The notes beneath the pieces were generated by a model. That model made no database searches. It was not told the DNA's origin and saw only the letters and a list, made by a program, of their open reading frames with translations. Shown piece by piece: positions 27,442 through 37,267 of a stretch of 64,000 bases of DNA. Location: the NCBI RefSeq assembly GCF_003967175.1, contig NZ_AP018553.1, forward strand, positions 1,785,982-1,849,981, read 5' to 3'. Each line of letters opens with the position of its first letter. Position 1 is the stretch's first letter. Position numbers and translations under genes: made by a program. Source of the stretch: Sulfodiicoccus acidiphilus (GTDB lineage Archaea; Thermoproteota; Thermoprotei_A; Sulfolobales; Sulfolobaceae).

Positions 27442-27966
27442 ATGCCCTTCGACTTCGAAAGGATAGGGGGACTCACCCTGGTGAAGCCCAAGCGGTTTCC
27501 AGATAGGAGGGGTTTCTTCCAGGAAATGTACAAGAGAGGGGACATGGAGCCCTTGGGGATACCCTCACCTGTGCAGGTGAACGGGTCCTTCTCAGTGAAG
27601 GGAGTAGTGAGGGGCCTCCACTACCAACTACCTCCGAAGGAGCAGGGGAAGCTGGTTACCGCGGTGAGGGGGAGGATCCTGGACGTGGGAGTTGACGTGA
27701 GGAGGGGATCTCCGACGTTCGGCCAGTACGTCACGGTGGAGCTCAGCGGTGAGAACGGCCACATGCTCTGGGTTCCCCCCGGGTACGCCCACGGCTTCCA
27801 GGCACTCGAGGACTCGTTCGTTGTTTACTTCGTCACTAACGGGGAGTACTCTCCCCCCCACGAGAGGTGTGTCCACTACTCCCTCGTTAAGTGGCCGCTG
27901 AGTGAAGTGGTGAGCGACAAGGACGCTCAGTGTCCTCCCTTAGAGAAGGCGGAGGTGTTCCCTTGA
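27442..27966 (+). CDS. rmlC: dTDP-4-dehydrorhamnose 3,5-epimerase
   Basis: 174 residues, the usual RmlC length; a cupin-fold enzyme acting on the sugar before RmlD. Typical motifs: MPFDFERIGGLTLVKPKRFPDRRGFFQEMYKR, VQVNGSFSVKGVVRGLHYQLPP with the catalytic histidine, KLVTAVRGRILDVGVDVRRGSPTFGQYVTVELS, MLWVPPGYAHGFQALEDSFVVYFVTNGEYSPPHERCVHY. It stands alone about 4 kb after rmlDA with its own promoter. A gene for the 4,6-dehydratase RmlB, needed for the same pathway, is not in the window. Confidence 0.93.
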   Translation: MPFDFERIGGLTLVKPKRFPDRRGFFQEMYKRGDMEPLGIPSPVQVNGSFSVKGVVRGLHYQLPPKEQGKLVTAVRGRILDVGVDVRRGSPTFGQYVTVELSGENGHMLWVPPGYAHGFQALEDSFVVYFVTNGEYSPPHERCVHYSLVKWPLSEVVSDKDAQCPPLEKAEVFP

Positions 27967-28724
27967 ACGAGGTACAGGGACTCTGACGTTTACTCCGCTC
28001 AATCCCTTTCCGCTGAATCTAATCGAAGACCCATCTTCTCTTAGCAATAATTGTCAGAAGGTGGGTTAGAGATCTACGAGGACTCCCTAGGAGATTGCCA
28101 TTGGGAAAGCGATGTTAAACTTATGGATAGTACCCTCCCTCAACTCAAGAATACTTCTGGCATCACGTGAACTGCCTTTGTATTACCCTAGGGAGTATTA
28201 AGACTTGGTCAATCAGCGGGTAGTTTGTGAGATCCTCACATAAATTTAGAACCCCTTCATCGCCACGAACCCGGTTTTCATGTGGACGAGATGAGTAACT
28301 AGAAAAGGCCGACGAACACATTCGATGAACACGAGCGCTTATTTCGGGAAAAATGGCTAGATTCAACTGCTCTTGTGACGCTATCGTTTCATGTGACGTG
28401 TAGGCTGGTGATTTCGATGAGACGGTTCAGTGTCCTAGGGAAGAATATTCGGGACTTTAGGTGACTCATTACTATCGACGCAGTGAGTTACGCTCAACCT
28501 TACGGGACGTTAGAACGATGTCAAAGTCTTAACTTGAAAACGTTGTCAAAGTCTTAACTCGAGAATGAAGTTACCTCCTCTAGATCATTGGCAAACCTCC
28601 GTAGGAACAGGCGTCACCCAACGACGCTGACTATAACGAGGAGGACAAACCCAATCTAGGTCTGTTCATATAACAGGGAGAAAGTAGTTCCCTTGACACG
28701 AAGAGCTTACGGTGAAGAGAACCT
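27967..28724. other. Intergenic stretch with a 25-base near-perfect tandem repeat
   Basis: About 760 bases between the convergent rmlC and SDR genes. Near 28514-28538 and 28540-28564 the string AACG(A/T)TGTCAAAGTCTTAAC recurs with few changes. No gene seen. Confidence 0.5.
28514..28564 (+). repeat. Imperfect 26-base tandem duplication
   Basis: Copies at 28514 and 28540 share TGTCAAAGTCTTAACT; the flanks differ at a few bases. Non-coding context between convergent genes. Confidence 0.75.
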
Positions 28725-29702
28725 TCAGTCAAGGGCGTGAGGGTCCCTCTCGAGGATGGATTTGTACCACTTCACGGTGGTCCACCTCGGGTCTCCCTTC
28801 ACGTTCCCCAGGAGGAGCTCGTGGTAGATCTGCTTCACGCTGTCCTCCACCGTGAACTTCGGCTCGAAGTCAAGGAGCTCCCTCGCCTTCCTGAAACTGA
28901 CGGCGTAGGATCTCCTGTCCGGGTCACCGTACATCTCCACCTCACCTCCCACTACGTTCCTCACCACTTTGGCGACGTCCATGATAGCGTAGTTCTGGTC
29001 GTCCGCCCCCACGTTTATTACCTCTCCCCCTACACCTTCGACGGTGAGGGCAGCGTGAACTGCCCTAGCCACATCGAACACGTGCACTAGGGGCCTCCTC
29101 TGGGTCCCGTCCCTCATTACCGTGATCTTCCCTGAGGAGTACGCGTTAAAAGTCATCCCGTTCACGAGCAGGTCCAACCTCATACGTTTAGATGGCCCAT
29201 GCACCGTCGCGAGCCTCAGCGCCACCGAGGTGAAGGCACCGTCGTTGAGGGGGAGCACCTCCCTCTCCGCTAGGAGGTTGGCCCTGGCGTACGTCGTGAG
29301 TGGGTTCGGCTCGGTCGACTCGTCCGAGTACCCCTCCCTGAAGCCGTATACGCTACAGCTCGAGAGCAGGACGTACCTCTTGACGCCGGCTTCCTTGGCC
29401 ATTTTAGCGACTCTGATCCTCCCCCTGTAGTTTATGGCCAACGTGAGCTCTGGGTTGAGCTCCCCCGCGGGGTCGTTTGAGAGGGAGGCCATGTCCACGA
29501 CTCCGTCAATTCCCTTCATCACTGAGGGGTCAACGTTCCTCACGTCCCCCCTCACCACCTCCACCCTGTCGGAGAAGTGCGAGATCAGGTCCTCCCCGAA
29601 GAAGAACCGATCGAGGCACCTCACCGAGAAGCCCTCCTTCAGTAGGTAAGGCACTAAGGTCGTACCTATGTACCCTCCACACCCTGTGACCAGTACCTTC
29701 AT
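28725..29702 (-). CDS. NAD-dependent sugar epimerase/dehydratase (SDR) with YxxxN in place of YxxxK
   Basis: 325 residues of the extended short-chain dehydrogenase family. MKVLVTGCGGYIGTTLVPYLLKEG holds GxxGxxG; GDVRNVDPSVMKGIDGVVDMASLSND, LLSSCSVYGFREGYSDEST and YARANLLAEREVL follow, then the substrate part RPLVHVFDVARAVHAAL and NVGADDQNYAI. The catalytic motif normally reads YxxxK; here it is Y-A-R-A-N, so the lysine is missing. Either this subfamily works without it or the enzyme has changed function. The sequence is not RmlB: the T-D-E-V-Y-G motif is absent. The ATG at 29702 has CTTTAATCT about 27 bases upstream. Product sugar unknown. Confidence 0.85.
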   Translation of the reverse strand: MKVLVTGCGGYIGTTLVPYLLKEGFSVRCLDRFFFGEDLISHFSDRVEVVRGDVRNVDPSVMKGIDGVVDMASLSNDPAGELNPELTLAINYRGRIRVAKMAKEAGVKRYVLLSSCSVYGFREGYSDESTEPNPLTTYARANLLAEREVLPLNDGAFTSVALRLATVHGPSKRMRLDLLVNGMTFNAYSSGKITVMRDGTQRRPLVHVFDVARAVHAALTVEGVGGEVINVGADDQNYAIMDVAKVVRNVVGGEVEMYGDPDRRSYAVSFRKARELLDFEPKFTVEDSVKQIYHELLLGNVKGDPRWTTVKWYKSILERDPHALD

Positions 29703-29746
29703 GGAGGTATGTAGATCCTTAGATTAAAGAAGGTTGCTGAAATACC

Positions 29747-30676
29747 GGTCTGGGACAAAATAGTCCCAGCGGTTCCTAACATTGTAGTCTTCGTAGGTCC
29801 TTTAATCTAACGCCTTGGACCACGGGAGGTCGCGTATCACCACCCTGGCAGGACGGACAGATGTCCTCCCCGACCTCGTTCATGGTCCATCCCCTCATTA
29901 CGGTGAGGGACTCCGTCTCCTCGCGCTCGAAGTACTCGCGCAGGTATCCAGGTCCTCCACTAACCCCCGATCGCCTCCCTCCGTCCCCCCTTCACGCTGG
30001 CGTTGGACTTGGGGAGTAGACCGTGGAGTCCGGGGAGTCCTCCAAAGTGGACTTGCCGTAGTACCTGTAGGCCCTCGAGGAGGCCTGGACCCCCAACTCC
30101 CTGAGTACCTGGAGGGCCACCTCGTATCCCCTCGCTCCTGAGGGAGTGAGCCGCCGCGAGGTTGCCCTCCGGGTCGAAGAAGGAGTAGACGAAGCCCTTC
30201 ACCTCCCTCTCGGTCCTGTAGTGCCTGGTGACCACCTGGGAGTAACCGGTCCCTTCCATCACCGCGTCCACCTTGAGGCCGGAGACGGAGAGTAAGTTGT
30301 AGAGGAGCGTGAAGACGTCGGGGTCGGAGTAGGGCCTCTCCACCTCCTCCCCCACCGGGTCCGGGAGGGAGGCCTCCCGTTGGAGAGGCCCAGGAGTTCC
30401 TTCGCCGGGAGGTAGGCCTTCTCCTCAGGCGTGAGCTCTCTCCTCAGGCTCCCCTCAGCTTCACGAACTTGCCGGCCTCTCTCAAGTCCTTCCTAAGCTC
30501 CTAGCCGAACCTCCTGGAGCGGCCAGCCTCCCCCCTTCTCCTGGAACCTGCCCTCCTTGTAGAGCTTGATCGAGTCCTCAATGGCTCCCTTAATTCATGA
30601 AGTCCTTCTGAGTCAACTTCTTATTCACGGTCTCATATACAAAACGAGAGGGTATCTAAAGTTCTTGTTCCAGACC
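29747..30676 (-). mobile_element. Decayed insertion sequence, about 930 bases, with matching ends
   Basis: The left end begins GGTCTGGGACAAAATAG and the right end, read in reverse, GGTCTGGAACAAGAAC, so the termini are imperfect inverted repeats. Just inside the left end TGGGAC-AAAATA-GTCCCA forms a perfect 6-base stem. Between them lies a broken DDE-type transposase on the minus strand. The left end recurs alone at 37234-37261. Confidence 0.65.
29960..30600 (-). pseudogene. Broken DDE transposase of the 29747-30676 element
   Basis: Minus-strand fragments read IEDSIKLYKEGRFQEKG, ELTPEEKAYLPAKELLGLSNG and, in another frame, DVFTLLYNLLSVSGLKVDAVMEGTGYSQVVTRHYRTEREVKGFVYSFFDPEGNLAAAHSL. D-x-T-G-Y-S-x-V is similar to the first-aspartate region of IS4/IS5-like transposases (here MEGTGYS, E for D). 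Frames change repeatedly and no C-terminal catalytic region is left. Family not assigned. Confidence 0.5.
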
Positions 30677-30724
30677 CTTTAAATTGGATAAATTTAATAC
30701 CAACTGGGAGAGTAGCTTGCTGCT

Positions 30725-31583
30725 GTGGTCAATCTAACATCTGCCGTCAATTACTTCAGACTAACGAGGAAACACTGCACCAATTGGCCTGAAGTCCTGT
30801 ACGATTCTTCCCTTGGGAGGCCTGTTAGAGGAAAGTTGAATTCGGGAGAAGTGATAACGTTAGGTCGGTACGATTTCTATAATTTATTGATTCTACTCGA
30901 GAGCGGTTGGAGGGTTAAGGAGAACGACGAGCTAACCATGACCCTATGTAAAGATGTCTGCCTGAAAGTTAGAACCACGAGAGGACTTGACCTGGTCCAC
31001 CTTGTCGAGATATTTCGAGACAGGGTTTACGGTGACACCTTCACAGGGACGGTAATAGACGTCGGGGCGTCAAACGGCGACTCCTCGATCTACTTCGCCC
31101 TAAGGGGAGCCAGGACTGTAATAGCGTTGGAACCAATGGACGAGAGTTACAAGTTGGCGGAGGAGAACATCGAAATGAACGGTTTGAGAGGGAGGGTGCT
31201 ACTAATGAAGTCTGCCCTGGCTGGCGAAGATGGGGTAGCGGATCTCCTCGTGTCGACTAAATCCCCTAACGCAAACTCCATTTCCCCAGCAAGACATATA
31301 GCGGAGAGTACAACCTTCGACAGGAAAGAGAAGGTCGAGGCAGTGACTCTCAGACGTATCTTTGTGGAGAACGCTGTAGATAGAGTCGAACTCCTGAAGA
31401 TGGACTGCGAGGGATGTGAATACGAGGTGACTAGGAAAAGCGTTGAGGAGTTGAAAGTAATTGATAAAATTTACATGGAATACCACGATGGCCCCAGAGA
31501 TCCTGAGGTCTCTTGGGTTCGAGGTGACGGTAAGTGAACCATGGAGAAAGATGGGATACATCAGAGCAATGAGGCCGGCATGA
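30725..31583 (+). pseudogene. FkbM family methyltransferase, one-base frameshift near the 3' end
   Basis: The GTG at 30725 is 28 bases after TTTAATAC. The frame runs to YMEYHDGPRDPE and ends early at 31537; in a neighbouring frame the sequence goes on as ILRSLGFEVTVSEPWRKMGYIRAMRPA to a stop at 31581-31583. Removing one C from the run of four at 31492-31495 joins the two into a protein of 285 residues. FkbM features: TVIDVGASNGDSSIYFALRGARTVIALEPMDESYKLAEENI, VELLKMDCEGCEYEV. The methyltransferase core is intact, so the shift costs only the last strand and helix. Probable role: methylation of a glycan sugar, by context. Confidence 0.82.
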
Positions 31584-32367
31584 AAGGGGAAGACAGTAAC
31601 TGAGGTCGGTTGCCGAGCTATGTAAAAGATCTAGGCCCCGACTTTCTTCGTTAGGGTAGGTCGCCAAATCAGAATTAGGAACGAAAAGGGAGAAGTTCGT
31701 GGAGTCCGAAGAGCCAGCTGATCACTGAGGTGTAACGACCACTTCGATACGAGTTGTCGATCGAACCCTTTATCGACACCTAATGACGGTTCACCGAGAG
31801 TTGTGAACCTCTAACCGGCAGAATGCACTCAACCTATTTTATTTTCAAGATAGAAGAGAATATATTTCACTTTTTCTCGCTTATACGTCTCCCTCTACTT
31901 CAGCTCGCCCTCAAGGATCAAGACCACCAAAGCTGTATGCCTTTCGATCGAGGTATAGGGGATACCCATGACAAACGCTCAATCTCATCGATCGAGGCTT
32001 AACTGGCCCTGGCTTCACTCTGGAGTTACGGGCATAGACATTCCCCAACCCAGGGGATCAGCGAGTCTTAGTTCCACTTTGGGCGCAGTTTCGTGATCCG
32101 CTTCAGGCGCTTAAACATACGTGATTCATTCAGTCCCGTCATCCCGTCGGGATTGACCCTTGGACTTGAGGTCCTTAGTCAGGGAACTCCAGCTTCGAGG
32201 GGGGTTTCCCCACTCCTCATCCCACCTCGCAGTCCGTACTCCTATGGTGGAACTAGCGTACTGGATCGCCGACTGCGTCTGACGTCAGGTGTAGGTGCCG
32301 GCGATGGATAGTATAGGAGACCTGAGCACTGAGGAACCTTAGGGATACGTCTCTTCCTAGTGAAGTA
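31584..32367. other. Intergenic stretch without recognisable gene
   Basis: About 780 bases. An AT-rich patch near 31840-31875 and chance frames only. The promoter of the GT2 gene (TATTTTTAAAAG, about 32367-32378) lies at the right end. Confidence 0.4.
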
Positions 32368-32397
32368 TTTTTAAAAGCTATCTGTAGACAACCTTTT

Positions 32398-33205
32398 GTG
32401 TTAATCCTCGTCGTGACCCACGACCCCGACGAGAACCTGCTGAGGAGGAACGTGGAGCTAATGAGGCTGAACGAGCCTGAGGCTAAGGTGATGGTGATAG
32501 ACAACGACTCCGAGAAGGAGCCAGACGTGAGCGGGGTAGAGTTAGTCAGGTTCCCCAAGAACTTAGGCCTGGGAAAGGCTTACAACTACGCCATTAGGGA
32601 GGCCCACAAGTCTGGGGAGGAGTGGATCCTCCTGCTGGACCAAGACTCCCTCATACTGCAGGAGTTCAGGCCGTCGGTGGTAGCGAGAGAGAGCGCTGCA
32701 CTCAGGGATCCAGTCCTACTCAGCGTAATCGGACCGAAGGGTGTAGCAACAAGGAGAGTCCCGGGAACTAACTTTCACGAGTCGCGGTTCTTCGTCAACT
32801 CAGGGACGCTAGTAAACGTGAACTACGGCGTTGAGAACCCGTATATGGAGCAACTGTTCCTACGTAATAGATAACGAGTATTGCCACAGAGCTAGGAAGA
32901 GGGGAATATACGTCTACGATAAACCCATGATCCGACATCAAGTCGGAGAGGGGGTAAGGCCTCCCCGCAACGTCTGTGGCCACACGTTACTCCTACTCTC
33001 CAAACTCGTCCATCTGGGGCATCGTTCCGAAAGCGCAAGAGGCATCCTAGTTTACAACAACCCCGTGAGGTATTACCTCGTAGTTAGAAACAACCTCTAT
33101 TTGGGTTTAAGAGGAAGAGACTGGATTAGATACAGTTTATCAGAGTCTGTAGGGGGTTCCTTGGCGCTGTGCGGTGGGTGTGAAGTCGCTGAAGTTTCTA
33201 GCTAG
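32398..33205 (+). pseudogene. GT2 glycosyltransferase (rhamnosyltransferase-like), frameshifted
   Basis: From GTG 32398 the first frame reads MLILVVTHDPDENLLRRNVELM, MVIDNDSEKE, FPKNLGLGKAYNYAIREA, WILLLDQDS (D-Q-D in place of DxD) and VNSGTLVNVNYGVENPYMEQLF, then runs into a stop at 32874. The other half continues one frame over as YVIDNEYCHRARKRGIYVYDKPMIRHQVGE. Removing one C from the pair at 32859-32860 gives QLFYVIDNEYC, a 268-residue GT2 protein of the WbbL-like group. The 3' half is the inner part of a long inverted repeat whose other copy, on the minus strand near 56.5 kb, carries the same extra base. So the shift is older than the duplication. Confidence 0.78.
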
Positions 33206-33301
33206 GGCTGTATTGAGGGCAATAGACGGTCAGCTTGAAAGGGACAACGAAGAACTTCTTCAACGATGAGCGTTCTTCCGCCCCCTCAACCTAGGTTTAT
33301 T
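32848..33301 (+). repeat. Long inverted repeat, copy 1
   Basis: These 454 bases recur in reverse orientation at 56337-56796 with only scattered differences and small indels. The left boundary is inside the GT2 gene (at GAGCAACTG) and the right one is just downstream of it, ending CCTAGGTTTATT. Confidence 0.9.
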
Positions 33302-34604
33302 GCTATAGAATACGACAGATCGACTCACTGTGGGAACTCTCGTCCTCAATTCATTGTGTTCAATCTCTCGGAGCTTCGAGAAAAGGCGTCCCAATTGAGC
33401 AGCAGTTAAGTAAGAGAGGTTGTTTACGTATGGTGGGTTTTAACCCACCTCTCCTTTTGCTAACACCTGTACTTATTAGCTACGAGGAGAAATAGTAACT
33501 GTTGAACTTTCGGGTTTTTCGTCCTAAGGATGCCGGAATAAGCCTCTTCCTAAGAGAGTGTGTTGAAGAAGGACTCTATCGAATTGGGGAACGCAATTAA
33601 GCGCTACAGGCCCCCTACTCCGCAGCTGGGCGAAGACGAGGGGATCGAGTTCTAGGTGAGTAGGTTCAGGCCCAATCACTTCCCCTACAGCACAAGACAA
33701 CTAGCCGTTAACCTACAACAACTCGCGCGATCGAAACCTATCAAGGACCACGTGGGCAGGGCGTGGCGACTGTCCACGAGCTCGTTCATCTCTCGAAGAC
33801 GTATGGCCTCTCACCCTGTGAAGTGGAGGTTCAATGGGTCATACGACTTAACTGTAGGATTTTTCGTGAACTTAATAGACAATCTTTAAGTTGTATACCT
33901 CTACGAAAGGGATCTCCCCAGCAGGAAGTACGTCCTGGAGACAGTGAGGTCTGCCCAGGTCCTCTCCATGGGAGAATACTGGTTCCCTTGTTCTGTGTTT
34001 ACTACGCCCCTGATCTTCAACCACACCTACATTCGTTAAACTTCCAAGCGTCATCGAAAAGCCGTCCTTAAAAACGAAAACCCGAATCGTACGATGGCGT
34101 TTAAAAGAGAACATTGCGTCGATGAGTTAGAACACCTCCTAGTCAACATTACTTTTACCCCGGCTAAGGTTAGACCAATCGATCACTCTTAGAGAGTCTA
34201 TTGACATCTAGTCAAATCGACCGTAAGGATCTTCTATCGGGATCTCGAGCGGTCGTGAAGGTGGGCTCGGTGCAGTAAATCGAACTAGCCTCCGACTCTA
34301 GTATGACTTTCCCACCACCTGACGCTCATCACCTGTGTTGTGTAGACGTCCAGTCACTCGAGGAACGGGACGTCAATACGTTATCTTTGGGGTGAATGAC
34401 TCTGGTTCGAGTCGACGGATTTCCGGTTCATACGGTGTTCCCCTGATCCCTTGACTGTCCAATGGTGGGTGTGAGCGGAATCGACGGTGGGAAAGGTGAA
34501 CCACTGAGGACCTTCTCGGGGAAGGATTCATACATATGTATGGAATTCCTTCTTCCAACTTAATTGAAAAGGCTTCGTTTCTAATTCCTTTCACGCCACA
34601 CCTC
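33302..34604. other. Intergenic stretch without recognisable gene
   Basis: About 1.3 kb. Fragments such as ELGNAIKRYRPPTPQLGEDEGIEF near 33570-33650 and VGRAWRLSTSSFISRR near 33750 may be remains of a mobile-element gene but match no family I can name. No RNA recognised. Confidence 0.35.
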
Positions 34605-35984
34605 TCACCAGTCTAGGGCCATCGCCTCTATCACCCTCCCCAAGAAGCTTAAGGAAGGTGGGATGAAGGACCTGAGCGAGGTGAGGTCGGCCCTACTTAT
34701 GAGCCCTCCCAGTTTCGCACCTAACAGCACCAGCACGAAAGCTATCCACGGGTTCCAGAGCGACACGAAAGTGGCGCCGAAGAGGCCAATTCCGACCAGC
34801 TCCCTCCTTCCGAGGGAGAGCAACCCCTGTTCCACGGTGAAGTAGAGGTAGAGGGCAGAGGTGAGGACTGTGTTCCCCACCTGGGAGAGGGCAGCACCTA
34901 GGATTCCCATCCTCGGTATCAAGAGGAGGGAGGTGACCACGACCTCTGCTGCGCTCACCACCCCTATCAGGGCCAGCGGCCGATAGTCCCTCTTGGCCGC
35001 TATGATCACGTTGGAGAGCGCAATGAAAGGTGAGGTGGCTGTGACGAACAGGACGAGGAGCTCGAGGGAGGTGAGCCCTGGGACGTATTGGGGGAACAGC
35101 TCCCGCACCAACGGGGGAGCCAGCCCCACCCCTATCGCAGCCAACGGAAGTGAGAGGAGGAAGTAGAGCCTCAACGTGAGCGAGCTAGCCCTGCGGACGT
35201 CAACTCCCCTCGCCGTGTAGTAGGTCACCCCTGGGAGAACGACCCCCCAGAGCGAGTTCAAGAGCAAGGCCGGGACTCCGGCGAGGAGGGCCGCGAACTG
35301 GTATATCCCGAGGGAGAAGGAACCCAACAAGTAAGCCGTAGTCACCCTGTCACCCTGTCCCGACAGGAACGCCACGGCGTTGGTGATGTAAACCGGAACA
35401 CCTGTCCTGAAAACGTCCCCGAACACCTTCAAGGAAAAGGAGGGCCTTTCCAGGTGAAGCTGGTAGTACACCGTCTTTGCCGCTGCACCTGCAGTCCACA
35501 CGAGGATGAGGAGGGGAACGCTCCTTTCCACGACTGCAATGGTCGACAGTCCCCACCTACCTAGGGAGAAGGCTACGTTGCCGACGTTTGCCTCGGTGAA
35601 CAGTCCCATCCCCTGTAGTATCGAGCTCTGGTAAGTGGAGTAAAGGTACAGGACGAAGTAGGGTATCCCCATCCACAGGTAGGAAGGGAACAGGAAGAGG
35701 AAGAGGAGGACTGGAGAGACCAGAAGGGCCTGTCCCAGGGCGGTCGAGGACACGTCCTCTTTCCTGTCGAGTCCCTTCGCGTGCGCTGCCTCCCTGCTCA
35801 CCACCTGGTAGGGCATGACAGTTAGAAACGAACCCACGATGACCTCGAGGAGCTGCAGGATCGCGACCTTACCCACGAAGGCGGGAGTCTCGTACCTGGC
35901 GGCGAACAGGAAGAAGAGGAGGGCGAGGACGGCGTTGAAGGCTGTAGTACCGAGGAACTTGAGCCCTCCCGTGAAGGGGTTCAC
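34605..35984 (-). CDS. Polysaccharide flippase (Wzx/MATE-like, oligosaccharide export)
   Basis: 459 residues with 12-14 hydrophobic segments from end to end (FNAVLALLFFLFAARY, ILQLLEVIVGSFLTVMPYQVV, VSPVLLFLFLFPSYLWMGIPYFVLYLYS, LYFLLSLPLAAIGVGLAPPLVRELFPQYVPG). The pattern FLGTTAFNAVLALLFFLFAARYETPAFVGKVAILQLLEVI at the start and a second half with LVLFVTATSPFIALSNVIIAAKRDYRPLALIGVVSAAEVVVTSLLLIPRMGILGAALSQ are typical of the polysaccharide biosynthesis/Wzx group. It most likely moves lipid-linked glycan units across the cytoplasmic membrane. GTG 35984 has TTTTTTATTCC about 26 bases upstream (minus strand). It is surrounded by glycosyltransferase genes. Confidence 0.88.
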   Translation of the reverse strand: MNPFTGGLKFLGTTAFNAVLALLFFLFAARYETPAFVGKVAILQLLEVIVGSFLTVMPYQVVSREAAHAKGLDRKEDVSSTALGQALLVSPVLLFLFLFPSYLWMGIPYFVLYLYSTYQSSILQGMGLFTEANVGNVAFSLGRWGLSTIAVVERSVPLLILVWTAGAAAKTVYYQLHLERPSFSLKVFGDVFRTGVPVYITNAVAFLSGQGDRVTTAYLLGSFSLGIYQFAALLAGVPALLLNSLWGVVLPGVTYYTARGVDVRRASSLTLRLYFLLSLPLAAIGVGLAPPLVRELFPQYVPGLTSLELLVLFVTATSPFIALSNVIIAAKRDYRPLALIGVVSAAEVVVTSLLLIPRMGILGAALSQVGNTVLTSALYLYFTVEQGLLSLGRRELVGIGLFGATFVSLWNPWIAFVLVLLGAKLGGLISRADLTSLRSFIPPSLSFLGRVIEAMALDW

Positions 35985-36155
35985 ATGAAGGGAAACGAGA
36001 GGGGAATAAAAAACTAACTCCCGTTAACGTGGTCACCGACACAGACGAGACTCATTCACTCCAAAGATAACGCATTGATGTCCCGTTCCTCGAGTGACTG
36101 GATGTCTCCATCCAATTCCTTTCAATTTGGCCAGGAGAGTTGGGTTAGGTCCCTT

Positions 36156-37193
36156 TTACGGCCTGAAGCGTCTTACGAGCCACTCCTTAATCGAATCGGG
36201 GAACTTCGACACCAAATACGCTAAAAACACCTTTCTATCATAAGGCACTTTTATTTGTCTTTTATACTTTATATAGTTTAAAATATCGCTTAATCTAATC
36301 GCAGCCGGGAAATTCCTGTAGTAATTTGGAAACAGAGAACCAGTAATTATAGCATATAGATACATGACTTCTACAAATTTATCTATAAATTCGTTATATT
36401 TCCCATAAAAATATTTCTTTATAACAATAGCGGATTCATATTGCTTAATTAAATAGTCCCTTTTCCGTTGCTTGTACGTTTCGTATGATCTCGCCAGCCT
36501 GTGAAAGGAGTCGTTCTCGTCGTGGAGCCTTATGTAAGTTAGAGCCTTCCCAGAGTTATATAGATCGCCGTTCTCTGCAATCGAAACTAAAAAGAGGAAC
36601 GGGTCTATTCCAGTGCTTAATCTCTTCAGGACATCAATGTGTCCGTACAATGTGTCTCTCCTAATCGCCTGACGACTCAGATTGGTCCAGAAGGCTGTCG
36701 GCATATATTTCAATTCCAGAAGATCCGTACTCTTGATTGTGAAACTTTCCTTAAGTGGTTCTGGAGAATGTCCTAGCTGAACCTTCTTATTCTCAATTAG
36801 GTGACCTAGTCCATCTACGGGAATCGCATTATTACGGTAGTAGAGGAGCTTTTCATTTGCAGCGAAAGCGTGCAGAACGTCTGAGAGTCTTGACTCGTGG
36901 AACAAATCGTCGTCTTCAAGTACGGTGATCACTTCCCCTCGAGCTTCTTCGATGGCGGCAGCCAAACGTACCCCATATCTTTTTTCGTTCATTACGACGT
37001 TGACGTATCCTCGTTCCTCCGCGAACTTATCAATTACATCGTCTTTGAAGTTCTTAGTGACTATTACTTCCAAAGAATCCCTGTTTATTGTCTGTCTATC
37101 TATGGACTTCAGCGCATGAAGAATGTATTGTCTCCTCTCATAGGCTGGTACAATTACGGTGATCTTCGGAGGCAACTCCCATCTCTTCCTCAC
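36156..37193 (-). CDS. GT2 family glycosyltransferase
   Basis: 345 residues. The N-terminal GT-A domain reads ITVIVPAYERRQYILHALKSIDRQTINRDSLEVIVTKNFKDDVID, NVVMNEKRYGVRLAAAIEEARGEVITVLEDDDLFHESRL with the metal-binding D-D-D. The C-terminal half has the basic, hydrophobic composition of a membrane-associated tail (VPYDRKVFLAYLVSKFPDSIKEWLVRRF). It is paralogous to the gene at 54630-55622 (same T/V-x-K-N-F-x-D-D-x-I-D and L-E-D-D-D). Codon use is much richer in A/T than in rmlDA, pointing to separate acquisition. GTG 37193 with TATTTAAAT about 25 bases upstream (minus strand) suggests a leaderless transcript. The sugar donor is unknown. Confidence 0.88.
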   Translation of the reverse strand: MRKRWELPPKITVIVPAYERRQYILHALKSIDRQTINRDSLEVIVTKNFKDDVIDKFAEERGYVNVVMNEKRYGVRLAAAIEEARGEVITVLEDDDLFHESRLSDVLHAFAANEKLLYYRNNAIPVDGLGHLIENKKVQLGHSPEPLKESFTIKSTDLLELKYMPTAFWTNLSRQAIRRDTLYGHIDVLKRLSTGIDPFLFLVSIAENGDLYNSGKALTYIRLHDENDSFHRLARSYETYKQRKRDYLIKQYESAIVIKKYFYGKYNEFIDKFVEVMYLYAIITGSLFPNYYRNFPAAIRLSDILNYIKYKRQIKVPYDRKVFLAYLVSKFPDSIKEWLVRRFRP

Positions 37194-37233
37194 CTCCTCT
37201 TAGAGAAGATTTAAATAGTTTTCTGTATTTGAG

Positions 37234-37261
37234 GGTCTGGGACAAAATAGTCCCAGCGGTT
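37234..37261 (+). repeat. Lone copy of the IS end found at 29747
   Basis: 28 bases identical to 29747-29774, containing the hairpin TGGGAC-AAAATA-GTCCCA. No matching right end or transposase is nearby. Confidence 0.85.
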
Positions 37262-37267
37262 GCAGTA

